A stretch of DNA of 51,308 bases from Sulfurimonas sp. (GTDB lineage: Bacteria > Campylobacterota > Campylobacteria > Campylobacterales > Sulfurimonadaceae), in assembly GCA_021648405.1 (NCBI GenBank), contig JAKISX010000005.1, positions 1 to 51,308 on the forward strand. Direction: 5' to 3'. Under the pieces are notes generated by a model. It ran no database searches. It saw nothing but the letters and a program-made list of their open reading frames with translations, and was not told the origin of the DNA. Below, one piece after another: positions 25,724-34,482 of the stretch. The position numbers and the translations under genes are program-made. How positions within the stretch are numbered: the stretch's first letter is position 1; every line of letters begins with the position of its first letter.

Positions 25724-26372
25724 TGATTCCAATACAGCCATTTTAGTTATTGCTGGAATTAACGGTGATGAAGCTATGTAGCTTTCGCTTACTTTAGTAT
25801 TACAAATAATAAACCAGCTTTTACGATAGACAATGGTAAAAATTTATCTTCATTATCTCAAAAGCATCTTATTTAACTGCTAGCAATTGGAGAATTTATG
25901 AAAATAATGGATATAAAATATGAAAAAGATTTTGTCTTAAGTGAGTAAGATATTGAAAAATTACAAAAAGTCATGGCAAATTATTAATAAATGATTCAAT
26001 TTTGCTAAATTTAAATAATATCAAAAAAAAATTAAGCTACTTTCTGTTACAATAAGAGAATATTGTGTTTAAATTTATCCGTCCTCTAGGAAGCGCAAAG
26101 AGAACAAGGGATGAATTTGTCATTTAGTAGGAAATAAAAAATAACAACTTTATATCCACAATATTTTAAATATGAGGTTGATTATCACTAAACTTTAGTT
26201 TATATGGTTGATAATCAAAAGAAAATTTAACTATAGCTTTAGAAATTTTTGAAAATGCCGATTTTGTCATAATGAATGAAAAATTCATTAAGAGTAAAAA
26301 TCTGAAAGTGGTATTAAAATTGCTTTCGGTTCGATGAATAAAAAATTTTTAGAGTTGAATTTTATAAAATAA
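25724..26372 (+). pseudogene. Decayed Csd4/Pgp1-like M14 carboxypeptidase
   Basis: No open gene exists in this 695-base stretch, but fragments in changing frames line up as one protein: NTAILVIAGINGDE (zinc-site region of M14 peptidases, usually AGIQGDE or AGIHGDE), then AYFSITNNKPAFTIDNGKNL, LLAIGEFMKIMDIKYEKDF, NDSILLNLNNIKKKLSYF, FKFIRPLGSAKRTRDEFVI, NLTIALEIFENADFVIMNEKF and finally ESGIKIAFGSMNKKFLELNF with a stop at 26372. At least four in-frame stops and several frameshifts interrupt it, and the M14 core between the first two fragments is deleted. Csd4/Pgp1 acts on the same peptidoglycan peptides as the adjacent csd6 product. The family call rests on short fragments. Confidence 0.65.
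26180..26216. repeat. Inverted repeat inside the decayed gene
   Basis: GATTATCA and TGATAATC (8 bp, perfect) flank an inner TAAACT/AGTTTA hairpin. It is not followed by a T run and lies inside the pseudogene, so it may be chance or a scar. Confidence 0.4.
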
Positions 26373-26418
26373 AAATTTGTTCCATGCAATTGGTTCATTT
26401 TAAATAGGATAATTATTA

Positions 26419-27957
26419 ATGGGCGAAAATACTCAACAATCTTTTTCAAATGTAGTATCTATTAATCCGTATAATGATACTTGTGTAAATGGTCTTTCAA
26501 GTTTTTTAAAATATGATGATAAGGTAACTTTTTCCAAAGGTCAGCACTCTATATCATATCTAAATACAAAAGATTTCATCAGTACTCAAATTTCAGTTAG
26601 TAAAAATATTCCCGAAGAGGACATCTACGATGCGGTTAGCACTAAAGCATATGATGATTTAGCCTTAGATCAAGCTGTATCATATCAAATTCAATATGTA
26701 GAATTGTATAATTCTCTTGATAGTGAAAATAGATTATTTAATGTTTTTATAGTAGACCCAGATATTATAAAAGAAACATTTGAAAATACTATATCTAAAA
26801 TTAAATATATTGATACAATAATTCCATCGCCTCTTTTAATTAAATCTTTATATTCTAAGGATTTAATTACCAGCAGTGATACTCATGCTTTTATATACAT
26901 TCAAGCTAATAATGCTTTTATAGCTGTATATAATGATAAAAAATATATTTTTAGTAAAACTCTTGAGTATTCATTTATTCAATTACATGAAAAATTTTGC
27001 GAGTTATATGGTGAAAAAATTGAGTATAATGACTTTATAAATTTTTTACAAGATGAAGACTTAAAAACATCTTCTAGTCCTTATAAAGAGTTTGTAATAA
27101 AGTTATACAAGGATATTTTTGCAAATATCAATGATATTCTTACTTATGTAAAAAGAGCTTACGAACTTAAAAAAATTGATTGTATTTATGCTGGTACTCA
27201 AATAAACATGACCACAAAACTAGATGAAATTTCTGAATTTGAGCTAAATATTAAAAGTAGTTGTTTTGAATTTGATTATGGTTTTGAATCGGATGAAGAT
27301 GAGTACATTGATCAACTTCATTCGCTCATGCATCTATATACCATTATTCCTGATGAAGAAAAATATATTTGTAATTTTTCAATATTTGAAAGACCTCCAA
27401 AGTTTGTTCAAAGAGATAGTGGTAAACTCATATTAGTTGCTGCGGCAGCACTTGTTTTAGGTTTTGCTTACCCTGTGTCTTATTGGGTTGCTACTTATGC
27501 TCAGTCATTGCAAATAAAATTGTTAAATAGTGAATATCGTATCATAAATAATAAAAAAATAACAAGAGAAACTATAATTAAAAATCGTAATGCTGACAAA
27601 GATAAATATGCAAAGTTATTAAATCAAGAACAAAATGAGTTTATTTCCAAAAAAGAAACTTTAACAAAAATTCGCGATGTAAAAATAAACTACCTTATGA
27701 AAGCAAAAATATTAACAGCTCTTACAAAAGATTTGAACAAATATAAAATAAGACTTGAATCTTTATCTTTTGACGATAAAAATGAAAAAAATACTTTTAT
27801 GCTAGACTTAGTATCATATAAAGACGTAAGCATAACTAAGCTAGTCAAATATTTAACCAAAACTCATGAAGGTAAGATTAACTTTTCTCTAAAAAAGATA
27901 GCTTTTGATGAAGAGAACAAAAAATACTTTAGTACATTAAAGGTGGAAATATTATGA
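26419..27957 (+). CDS. GspL/PilM-PilN-like assembly platform protein
   Basis: 512 residues. The first 310 are cytoplasmic and alternate beta strands with helices in the style of the actin-like GspL/PilM fold (for example FIYIQANNAFIAVYNDKKYIFSKTLEYS). One membrane segment lies at about 336-358, then a long charged coiled-coil and a small periplasmic domain. This is the layout of GspL, or of a PilM-PilN fusion. It starts the secretion/competence operon and overlaps the next gene by 4 bases. Sequence motifs are weak, so the call rests on topology and position ahead of a PilO-like protein. Confidence 0.6.
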   Translation: MGENTQQSFSNVVSINPYNDTCVNGLSSFLKYDDKVTFSKGQHSISYLNTKDFISTQISVSKNIPEEDIYDAVSTKAYDDLALDQAVSYQIQYVELYNSLDSENRLFNVFIVDPDIIKETFENTISKIKYIDTIIPSPLLIKSLYSKDLITSSDTHAFIYIQANNAFIAVYNDKKYIFSKTLEYSFIQLHEKFCELYGEKIEYNDFINFLQDEDLKTSSSPYKEFVIKLYKDIFANINDILTYVKRAYELKKIDCIYAGTQINMTTKLDEISEFELNIKSSCFEFDYGFESDEDEYIDQLHSLMHLYTIIPDEEKYICNFSIFERPPKFVQRDSGKLILVAAAALVLGFAYPVSYWVATYAQSLQIKLLNSEYRIINNKKITRETIIKNRNADKDKYAKLLNQEQNEFISKKETLTKIRDVKINYLMKAKILTALTKDLNKYKIRLESLSFDDKNEKNTFMLDLVSYKDVSITKLVKYLTKTHEGKINFSLKKIAFDEENKKYFSTLKVEIL

Positions 27958-28589
27958 GTTTAAATACTACTATAGAAAATTATTTGCATAGAATTGATGC
28001 AGCGTTTAAGCAAAAAAGCAAAAAAGATGCTAAGCTTACCTATATGATGGTAGCTGGTGTGATCTTTGCATTTGCATATCTTTTTTGGGATAGCTCAGTT
28101 GATGATTATGTTGCTTCAAAAAATGAAATATCTATTATACAATCAAATATAAATGCAGATAAAGCATATCTGCAAGCAAATCCTGAAACTGTGATTGCGA
28201 ACCTTGATAATGAAATCAAAAAAATCAAAATTAAATTAATTGACAAAAAAGACCAAAATGCCTATATTAAAAGCAAAATTGAAACAATATCAGATATTAT
28301 TTATGATGAGAGACGATGGGGGAAATATATTGACTCAATTGCATCAAATGCAAAAAAATACAATGTTAAAATTTTAGAATTTAATAATCACTACGTAACC
28401 TCTGATGAGTCATTTGGTCATATGCTTGATTTAAATATAAGCGTAACTGGTAGCTACAAAAATACGCTTAAGTTTATAAATGCATTAGAGCAAAGTGATT
28501 TAGTTGCGGATATAAATGGCCTTGATATAAAAGCTCAAGATAAATTAAACACTGATCTTAAAATCTCTGTATGGGGGATAATATATTAA
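27954..28589 (+). CDS. PilO/GspM-like inner-membrane protein
   Basis: 211 residues with a short cytoplasmic N-terminus, a membrane segment at about 30-46 (MMVAGVIFAFAYLFW), a coiled-coil of about 90 residues, and a C-terminal ferredoxin-like domain ending in NALEQSDLVADINGLDIKA, typical of PilO. PilO/GspM links the inner-membrane platform to the secretin. Overlaps its neighbours by 4 bases and 1 base. Confidence 0.6.
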   Translation: MSLNTTIENYLHRIDAAFKQKSKKDAKLTYMMVAGVIFAFAYLFWDSSVDDYVASKNEISIIQSNINADKAYLQANPETVIANLDNEIKKIKIKLIDKKDQNAYIKSKIETISDIIYDERRWGKYIDSIASNAKKYNVKILEFNNHYVTSDESFGHMLDLNISVTGSYKNTLKFINALEQSDLVADINGLDIKAQDKLNTDLKISVWGIIY

Positions 28590-29029
28590 TGAAAAAATTA
28601 ACACTGTCTTTAATACTACTTACAAGTTTATTAAGTAGCAATGACTTAGTATGGATTGATGAGCAAATAGATGCAATTAAACCACCTAGAAGTGGTGAGC
28701 ATAACTCAAAAATTAGTAGGATTAGCGATCCATTTATCTTTTTAGAAAAAAATGGATATAAGCCTATTAAAAAAATTAGTAAGAAGACTGATTTGAAAAA
28801 AAATGATTCAAATATAAAGTCTGTTTTTAGTAGTTCACTGCTAAGGCTGTCTATGATTATGAATGGTTCAGCGCTAATAAACAATAAATGGTACAAAGTA
28901 GATGATTGGGTAAAAAAATATAAAATTATTGAAATATCTAATTCATCTGTAACATTAAGACGTAATTCAAAAACAAAAGTTATTTCTACAGCTTCAAAGA
29001 ATGATAACTTAAAATTTAAAAGACAATAG
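28589..29029 (+). CDS. PilP/MshK-like periplasmic protein
   Basis: The ORF track starts at 28571, but the ATG at 28589 overlaps the previous stop (TAATG) and gives a proper signal peptide, MKKLTLSLILLTSLLSS, so 146 residues is preferred. The C-terminal segment LRLSMIMNGSALINNKWYKVDDWV...ISNSSVTLRR resembles the secretin-docking domain of PilP and GspC. It lies directly before the secretin gene, 10 bases away. Confidence 0.6.
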   Translation: MKKLTLSLILLTSLLSSNDLVWIDEQIDAIKPPRSGEHNSKISRISDPFIFLEKNGYKPIKKISKKTDLKKNDSNIKSVFSSSLLRLSMIMNGSALINNKWYKVDDWVKKYKIIEISNSSVTLRRNSKTKVISTASKNDNLKFKRQ

Positions 29030-29039
29030 GTAGGTAACC

Positions 29040-30674
29040 ATGAAATCAATAAAAAAATATATACTGGGAATAAGTATATCATTAGCACTATCATTCCAAG
29101 CAAATGCAGATTGTTCATACGAACTTTTTAGTGTTAGTTCAACTAAAGGAACTAAAATAATTGACTTTATTGATCAATTAAGTGATCAATGTAAATTTAG
29201 TTTAATAGTAACCGATGTTAATGCTCAAAAATTTCTTAATACTTCCTTAAATAAAACTCATATTAAAAATTTAACTATTAATGAAGTTCTAGGTATTATA
29301 TTAAAAGAAAATAACTTATTTTATACATTAGAAAATAATCTTTTAAAAATTTCATACCTAACTACTAAAGTATTTAATATTGACTACATCTTATCTCAAA
29401 GAATAGCTACTGGGAGCACAAACGTTACTCTTAGCTCATCTTCAAGACAATCTCAAAAAGGTGGCGCTAGTAGTGGTGGTGCTGGTGGTGGTGGCGCTAA
29501 TAATAATCAAGGATCAAGTAGTAAATCTGGTATAAAGATTGAAAGCAATGATGAAGTTGAATTTTGGAAAGAGTTAGATTTAGAGCTTCAAAAAGTATTA
29601 AATAGACCAGAGGATGTGTATGTAGCTGATGAACCAATTATAAATAAAAATGCTGGTTTAATTACAGTTACAGCAACACAAAGACAAATGAGCAGATTAG
29701 ATAGTTATTTAAAAAAACTTCAAGATAAGGTTCAGCTTCAAGTTTTAATAGATGTACAACTGCTCTCTGTAACTATGAGTGAAGGTAAAACTACGGGTGT
29801 AGATTGGCAGCAACTTTATGCACTTCAAAATATTAGTATAGATATACATGATTTGCGCTATAAAAATGTTTCTGAATTTACAACTGGTGATGATGACACC
29901 TCAATTACAGAAGCTACTTATAATGGATTTAGAGATGTAGCTAATTTAGTTAGTATAAAATCTAGTGGCTCTATAAATGAAGTTATTAAATTTTTAAAAA
30001 CTCAAGGTGATGTAACTTCAATCTCTAATCCAAAAGTTTTAACTTTAAATAACCAACCAGCACTTATTACAGCTGGTACTGAATTTTTTTACAAAGTAAA
30101 ATCATCTACTAATCAACAAGGATCTGGTGGTGGTGTTGCTTCTACTACTCAAAATGAATCTATTCAATCTGTATTTGCTGGTGTTCTTTTAAGCATAACA
30201 CCTGAAATATCTGACGATAAAACAATCACACTAAAAATTAATCCATCTTTGTCTGAAACTGCAAATGATATGAGTCAAACAACTTCTGCTGAAAGATCTA
30301 TGCCACCAGATTTAAATCGTCGTCAATTATCATCAGTTGTAACTATACAAGATGGAAATAGAATAATTTTAGGTGGTCTAATCAGCACTAAAAATACTAA
30401 AAGTTCAAATAAAATTCCTATTTTAGGTGATATTCCAATTCTTAATTATCTGTTTAAATACGAATCAAATTCTAAACAAGTCCAAGAGCTTGTTATAGTT
30501 ATAGAGACACATATAATTAAAAAAAATAATAACTCATTGTCATTATCAGATTTAGGATATAGTAGTATTTCTGAGGATACTATACAAAGTAAGAAAAGCT
30601 TGATTTCTGTAAATACTGATACATCAGCTAAAAATTCTAATTCAAATAAAATACAATTAGAAAATGAAATCTAG
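29040..30674 (+). CDS. mshL: Secretin (MshL / CtsD / GspD-like)
   Basis: Outer-membrane ring protein of 544 residues. It has a signal peptide (to about residue 23, ANA), an N0/STN-like domain (LINEVLGIIL region), a Gly/Ser-rich linker at about 135-160, an N-domain (ITVTATQRQMSRL), and the secretin core with SNPKVLTLNNQPALITAG and LGGLISTKN...IPILGDIPILNYLF. It forms the exit pore for the secretion/pseudopilus machine and, in C. jejuni, CtsD is needed for natural transformation. Ribosome binding site AGGTAG. Confidence 0.87.
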   Translation: MKSIKKYILGISISLALSFQANADCSYELFSVSSTKGTKIIDFIDQLSDQCKFSLIVTDVNAQKFLNTSLNKTHIKNLTINEVLGIILKENNLFYTLENNLLKISYLTTKVFNIDYILSQRIATGSTNVTLSSSSRQSQKGGASSGGAGGGGANNNQGSSSKSGIKIESNDEVEFWKELDLELQKVLNRPEDVYVADEPIINKNAGLITVTATQRQMSRLDSYLKKLQDKVQLQVLIDVQLLSVTMSEGKTTGVDWQQLYALQNISIDIHDLRYKNVSEFTTGDDDTSITEATYNGFRDVANLVSIKSSGSINEVIKFLKTQGDVTSISNPKVLTLNNQPALITAGTEFFYKVKSSTNQQGSGGGVASTTQNESIQSVFAGVLLSITPEISDDKTITLKINPSLSETANDMSQTTSAERSMPPDLNRRQLSSVVTIQDGNRIILGGLISTKNTKSSNKIPILGDIPILNYLFKYESNSKQVQELVIVIETHIIKKNNNSLSLSDLGYSSISEDTIQSKKSLISVNTDTSAKNSNSNKIQLENEI

Positions 30675-31473
30675 CATCTTTAGCACTTCAAAAGATGTTT
30701 TTTTAGATACAGTAAATGCAAAAGATTATGTACAACTAGATCGTGTCTCTACAATTTATCAATCATTGAAAGCTTCTGTAAAGAAGCCTCTTAAAATGAT
30801 TTTACTTTATGGCAAGCCAGGGACTGGAAAGAGCATGTTTTTATCTAAACTGCACCATGATTTATCTAAAACTGAAAAGATACACTATTATATGACACCA
30901 ATTTTAGATGAAAGTGAATTTTATAAATCTATTGCGCATGACTTATATGATGTAGACAGTGAAAATGAATTGAACTTTACACAAATGATAAAAATTCTTA
31001 AAAATAAAAATTCAGACGAGATACCTCTAGTCTTATTAGATGAAGCACAGCTTTATTCAGATAGTTTAATGGAAAAAATTAGATTATTGTCAGATACTAG
31101 AAAAATCAAATTTATTATCGCTTTACATAAAACTCAAAAAGAAGATTTAATAGCAAAAGAGCATTTTAAAACTAGAATATGGGAATCAATAGAATTAAGT
31201 AATGCAAGTATTGTTGAATTAAAAATATATATACAAAAAAAACTCATGAAAGCCAACTGTTTTGATAGTGCAAATATGATTACAAATAGCTCTATAAAAC
31301 TTATACATAAACTTACAGATGGAAATTATAGAGACACAAATAAATTATTAAACACAGTATTTGAAATTTACTCTTATTATTACAACAATAGCCCAGACAA
31401 GATAAGTACGAATAAATTATCAAATAAAATTATTGAGATGTCTGCAATTCATACCGGATTAATAAATGCATAA
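30664..31473 (+). CDS. ExeA/MshM/CtsP-like AAA ATPase
   Basis: 269 residues. Walker A GKPGTGKS is at 50-57 and Walker B PLVLLDEAQ follows at about 122-130, with sensor-type residues after it, the ExeA family pattern. ExeA proteins help secretins assemble; CtsP of C. jejuni, next to ctsD, is a comparable nucleotide-binding competence protein. No peptidoglycan-binding domain is visible. It overlaps the secretin gene by 11 bases and the next gene by 8. Confidence 0.75.
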   Translation: MKSSIFSTSKDVFLDTVNAKDYVQLDRVSTIYQSLKASVKKPLKMILLYGKPGTGKSMFLSKLHHDLSKTEKIHYYMTPILDESEFYKSIAHDLYDVDSENELNFTQMIKILKNKNSDEIPLVLLDEAQLYSDSLMEKIRLLSDTRKIKFIIALHKTQKEDLIAKEHFKTRIWESIELSNASIVELKIYIQKKLMKANCFDSANMITNSSIKLIHKLTDGNYRDTNKLLNTVFEIYSYYYNNSPDKISTNKLSNKIIEMSAIHTGLINA

Positions 31474-32203
31474 TATATATGAACTTGAAAAGCAGTGGAG
31501 AAATTATAAAACTAGAAAATATCTTCCTCATGTTGGCGCAGTGATAACTACTTTATTTTTACTTGCATATGTGTTTATAACTATTACTACTCCAAAAAAA
31601 AAAGAGGTGCAAAATGTTCTTAAAGAAAAGAGTACGGAGTATTTAGCTATAGAAGAAAAGAAACCTAAAGAAATTATAAAGGAGAAGGTTAGTAATGAGA
31701 ATAAAACATTAACACTAAATCCTTCTTTTGACTTTATAAAAAATTTACAATCAAATTCAATAACTACTTATAAACCAAAAGCTGAAAAAATTCAATCATA
31801 TCAAGCTCAAGACTCAAGCTCTATTGAAGAAAATACGGAAATAATATATATAGAAGAACTAGATGAAAAAATTGCAACTATTTCCCTTGTAAAACAAGAA
31901 ACTACAGATGATATTAATCATGTTATTAAAAGATTTGAAAAAAACAACAATCCTGCCCTTGGTCTTTTTATAGCTAAAAGATATTATAAACTCAAAGACT
32001 ATCAAAAGTCTTACAGATATGCTTTTCTTACAAATGATATAGATGCTGATATTGAGGAAGCTTGGATGATATTTTCAAAATCTTTGGTAAAATTAGGTAA
32101 AAAAGAGATTGCAATAAAAGCGCTACTAAAATACATACAACAGTCTAATTCTAACAATGCAAAAATATTGCTTGAAAATATTGGAACAGGAAAATTTAAA
32201 TGA
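31466..32203 (+). CDS. MshN-like inner-membrane protein with TPR-like C-terminus
   Basis: 245 residues: cytoplasmic start, one membrane segment (about 23-42, GAVITTLFLLAYVFITITT), a Lys/Glu-rich linker, and a C-terminal helical part (NPALGLFIAKRYYKLKDYQKSYRYAF) that looks like TPR repeats. In MSHA loci, MshN has this position and shape. It overlaps both neighbours. The call is by layout. Confidence 0.55.
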   Translation: MHNIYELEKQWRNYKTRKYLPHVGAVITTLFLLAYVFITITTPKKKEVQNVLKEKSTEYLAIEEKKPKEIIKEKVSNENKTLTLNPSFDFIKNLQSNSITTYKPKAEKIQSYQAQDSSSIEENTEIIYIEELDEKIATISLVKQETTDDINHVIKRFEKNNNPALGLFIAKRYYKLKDYQKSYRYAFLTNDIDADIEEAWMIFSKSLVKLGKKEIAIKALLKYIQQSNSNNAKILLENIGTGKFK

Positions 32204-32742
32204 AAATAATATTTTTAATATTTTTTTACCTCTCTCTTAATGCAGAAATTAAAAATAATATGTTTATTCTTTATCAAAATGAAAAATATGAAAAAGCTTG
32301 TAATCTTGGTTATGGTGATTTAAATGAAAATACTAGAGATGAAGAATTTATGTCATTATACGCTTTTGCGTGCTTAAAATCTGACTATATTGATAGACTA
32401 AGCATACCAATAGCATTACTAAAATCTACAAAAGAATCTCGCTCTAACGCAGCTTACTTTTCAGTAATTTTAATGCAAAAAAAACTTTTATATCATGCCT
32501 TAGTAGATGGATATGACTTATCAGTATTTAAACTTCCAACAACAAATTATGTTTTATCAAAAATATTTGATTTGTATTCAAAACTAGCAAAACATGAAAC
32601 CCGTTCTATATATTTATTTGAAGATGAAGAAAATTCAAAAATTACATACAAACTTTACCTTGAAAATAACGATAGATTAAGCAAAATGATAATTGAAGTG
32701 TATTATGATACAATATCAGTACAACGACATGTATATTGGTAG
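32200..32742 (+). CDS. Unknown secreted protein of the secretion locus
   Basis: 180 residues with a signal peptide (IIFLIFFYLSLNA) and otherwise soluble, helix-rich, containing three cysteines (about residues 34, 57 and one in the signal-distal helix region). I see no known domain; a short TPR-like helix repeat is possible. Its overlap with the preceding gene and 9-base gap to gspE place it firmly in the operon. It has no counterpart I can name in MSHA or Cts systems. Confidence 0.6.
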   Translation: MKIIFLIFFYLSLNAEIKNNMFILYQNEKYEKACNLGYGDLNENTRDEEFMSLYAFACLKSDYIDRLSIPIALLKSTKESRSNAAYFSVILMQKKLLYHALVDGYDLSVFKLPTTNYVLSKIFDLYSKLAKHETRSIYLFEDEENSKITYKLYLENNDRLSKMIIEVYYDTISVQRHVYW

Positions 32743-32751
32743 GAAAATTAG

Positions 32752-34482
32752 ATGGATAGAATAACAACAGACTTACTTGAAAATGGCTTGATTATGAAAG
32801 GTCAAGTTAATAGACTAATAGCTAAGGGTATTAATAATTCATTAATTCTCAAACATATTACACAATCTGGTTTTATGACAATGGATAGACTAGTTCGATT
32901 TATTGTAGATAAAATAAGAAAAGGGGTATATGAGTTATCAATAATTGCAGAATATGATTATATAAAAGAAAGTACCGTCTTAACAAAACTATCAAAAGAG
33001 TTAAATTTAGACTTTATTGATTTAGATGATGCCCATATTGATGATAGTTTGACAAATAAAATTCCTTTTGCCCAACTTCAAAAATATAATGCCTTCCCTG
33101 TTTACTCTGATGATACAAATGTTTATATTGCTTTAAATGATCCACTAAATATAGAAGCTAAAGAATCCTTGCAAAGACTTTTTAAAAAAACTTTAATAAT
33201 AAAAGTTGCAGTGAAAAAACAAATAACTCAACATCTATTTAAAGTATCTCTTAAAGATAAAGAAAAAGTGTTAGTTAAAAAGGTACGCGATGAGTTAAAT
33301 TCAATTAATACTCTAGAAGAGCAGCAGCAAGCTTCATCAATACTTTTACTAATTAATGTAATTTTAGATGCTTGTATACAAGGTCGTGCTAGTGACGTGC
33401 ATATAGAACCATCTGAAAGAAGTTGCTCTGTTAGAGGTAGAATTGATGGTAAATTATCTGAAATATTCATTTTCCCAAAAGATATATTTGCGCCACTAAC
33501 ATCACGAATAAAACTATTGGCAAATCTAGATATTGCTGAAAAAAGAAAACCGCAAGATGGGCGCTTCTCATCTATAGTATCTGGAGTAGAATACGATTTT
33601 CGCCTCTCAACTCTCCCCACATTATATGGTGAATCCATAGTTATGCGTGTGCTTGACAAACAAAAAGCACTTGTAAAACTTGAAGAAGCTGGTATGGATA
33701 CTCAAAGCTATCATAAATTTCAAAAAGCATTAAAGACTCCATATGGTATTATTTTAGTAACTGGACCAACTGGTAGTGGTAAAACTACTACTCTTTATGG
33801 AGCTTTAAATGAAATCAAAGATATATCAGATAAAATAATAACAGTTGAAGATCCAGTTGAGTATAGAATGAGTTCTATTCAACAGGTACAAGTAAATCCT
33901 AAGATTGGTTTAAAATTTGCAGATGCGCTTCGTTCCATTTTAAGACAAGATCCTGATAAAATTATGATTGGGGAGATTCGTGATAGCGAAACTCTTGAAA
34001 TTGCTATTAAAGCAGCTCTTACAGGTCACTTAGTTATCTCAACTTTACATACAAATGATTCCATATCTGCAATTCCAAGAATGGCAGATATGGGGATACA
34101 GCACTATTTAATTTCTGGTGCGGTTATAGCTATTGTTGCGCAAAGATTAGTTAGAAAAATTTGTAGTCACTGTAAAACCATTCAAGAAATTCCAGCATCA
34201 ATAATTGAAGAATATAGCGATTTTATAAGCGCTGATGATATATTTTATATTGGTAGCGGCTGTAAAGAATGTAATGATACAGGATATTCTGGTCGTGAGA
34301 TGATTTGTGAAATATTAAATATTTCAGAAAAACTATCTTCTTTAATAGCCAAATCTGCATCAAAAGAAGATATGCATAAACAAGCAAAAGAAGAAGATTT
34401 TATTGGAATATTTGAAAATGGTATTCAAAAAGCAAAAGATGGCATTACATCTTTTAAAGAAATATTAAGGGCGGCCAAATGA
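32752..34482 (+). CDS. gspE: GspE/PilB/CtsE-family assembly ATPase
   Basis: 576-residue traffic ATPase that powers pseudopilus or pilus assembly. N-terminal MshEN-type domain (about 60-150, containing AFPVYSDDTNVYIALNDP), then Walker A GPTGSGKTTTLYG, Asp box and Walker B IMIGEIRDSETLEIA, His box GHLVISTLHTNDS, and the zinc-binding C-terminal pair CSHC...CKECNDTGY. All motifs are intact. It overlaps gspF by 4 bases. Homologues of ctsE/ctsF are the closest context in Campylobacterota. Confidence 0.93.
   Translation: MDRITTDLLENGLIMKGQVNRLIAKGINNSLILKHITQSGFMTMDRLVRFIVDKIRKGVYELSIIAEYDYIKESTVLTKLSKELNLDFIDLDDAHIDDSLTNKIPFAQLQKYNAFPVYSDDTNVYIALNDPLNIEAKESLQRLFKKTLIIKVAVKKQITQHLFKVSLKDKEKVLVKKVRDELNSINTLEEQQQASSILLLINVILDACIQGRASDVHIEPSERSCSVRGRIDGKLSEIFIFPKDIFAPLTSRIKLLANLDIAEKRKPQDGRFSSIVSGVEYDFRLSTLPTLYGESIVMRVLDKQKALVKLEEAGMDTQSYHKFQKALKTPYGIILVTGPTGSGKTTTLYGALNEIKDISDKIITVEDPVEYRMSSIQQVQVNPKIGLKFADALRSILRQDPDKIMIGEIRDSETLEIAIKAALTGHLVISTLHTNDSISAIPRMADMGIQHYLISGAVIAIVAQRLVRKICSHCKTIQEIPASIIEEYSDFISADDIFYIGSGCKECNDTGYSGREMICEILNISEKLSSLIAKSASKEDMHKQAKEEDFIGIFENGIQKAKDGITSFKEILRAAK

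Noticed and set aside
26078-26115. GGAAGC-containing stretch that at first recalled a small structured RNA such as SRP RNA
   Set aside because: It lacks the conserved SRP or RNase P cores, and the bases read as the coding fragment FIRPLGSAKRTRDEFVI of the decayed peptidase.
26271-26290. AATGAAT/ATTCATT hairpin as terminator of the csd6 transcript
   Set aside because: No T run follows, and it falls inside the decayed coding sequence.
28558-29118. 186-residue minus-strand ORF with apparent membrane segments
   Set aside because: Antisense of the PilP-like gene and the secretin start; the hydrophobic look comes from the AT-rich reverse frame.
33228-33659. 143-residue minus-strand ORF opposite gspE
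   Set aside because: It lies wholly inside an intact gspE with all motifs, has Ser/Ile-rich low-complexity composition typical of antisense frames, and no ribosome binding site or neighbours.
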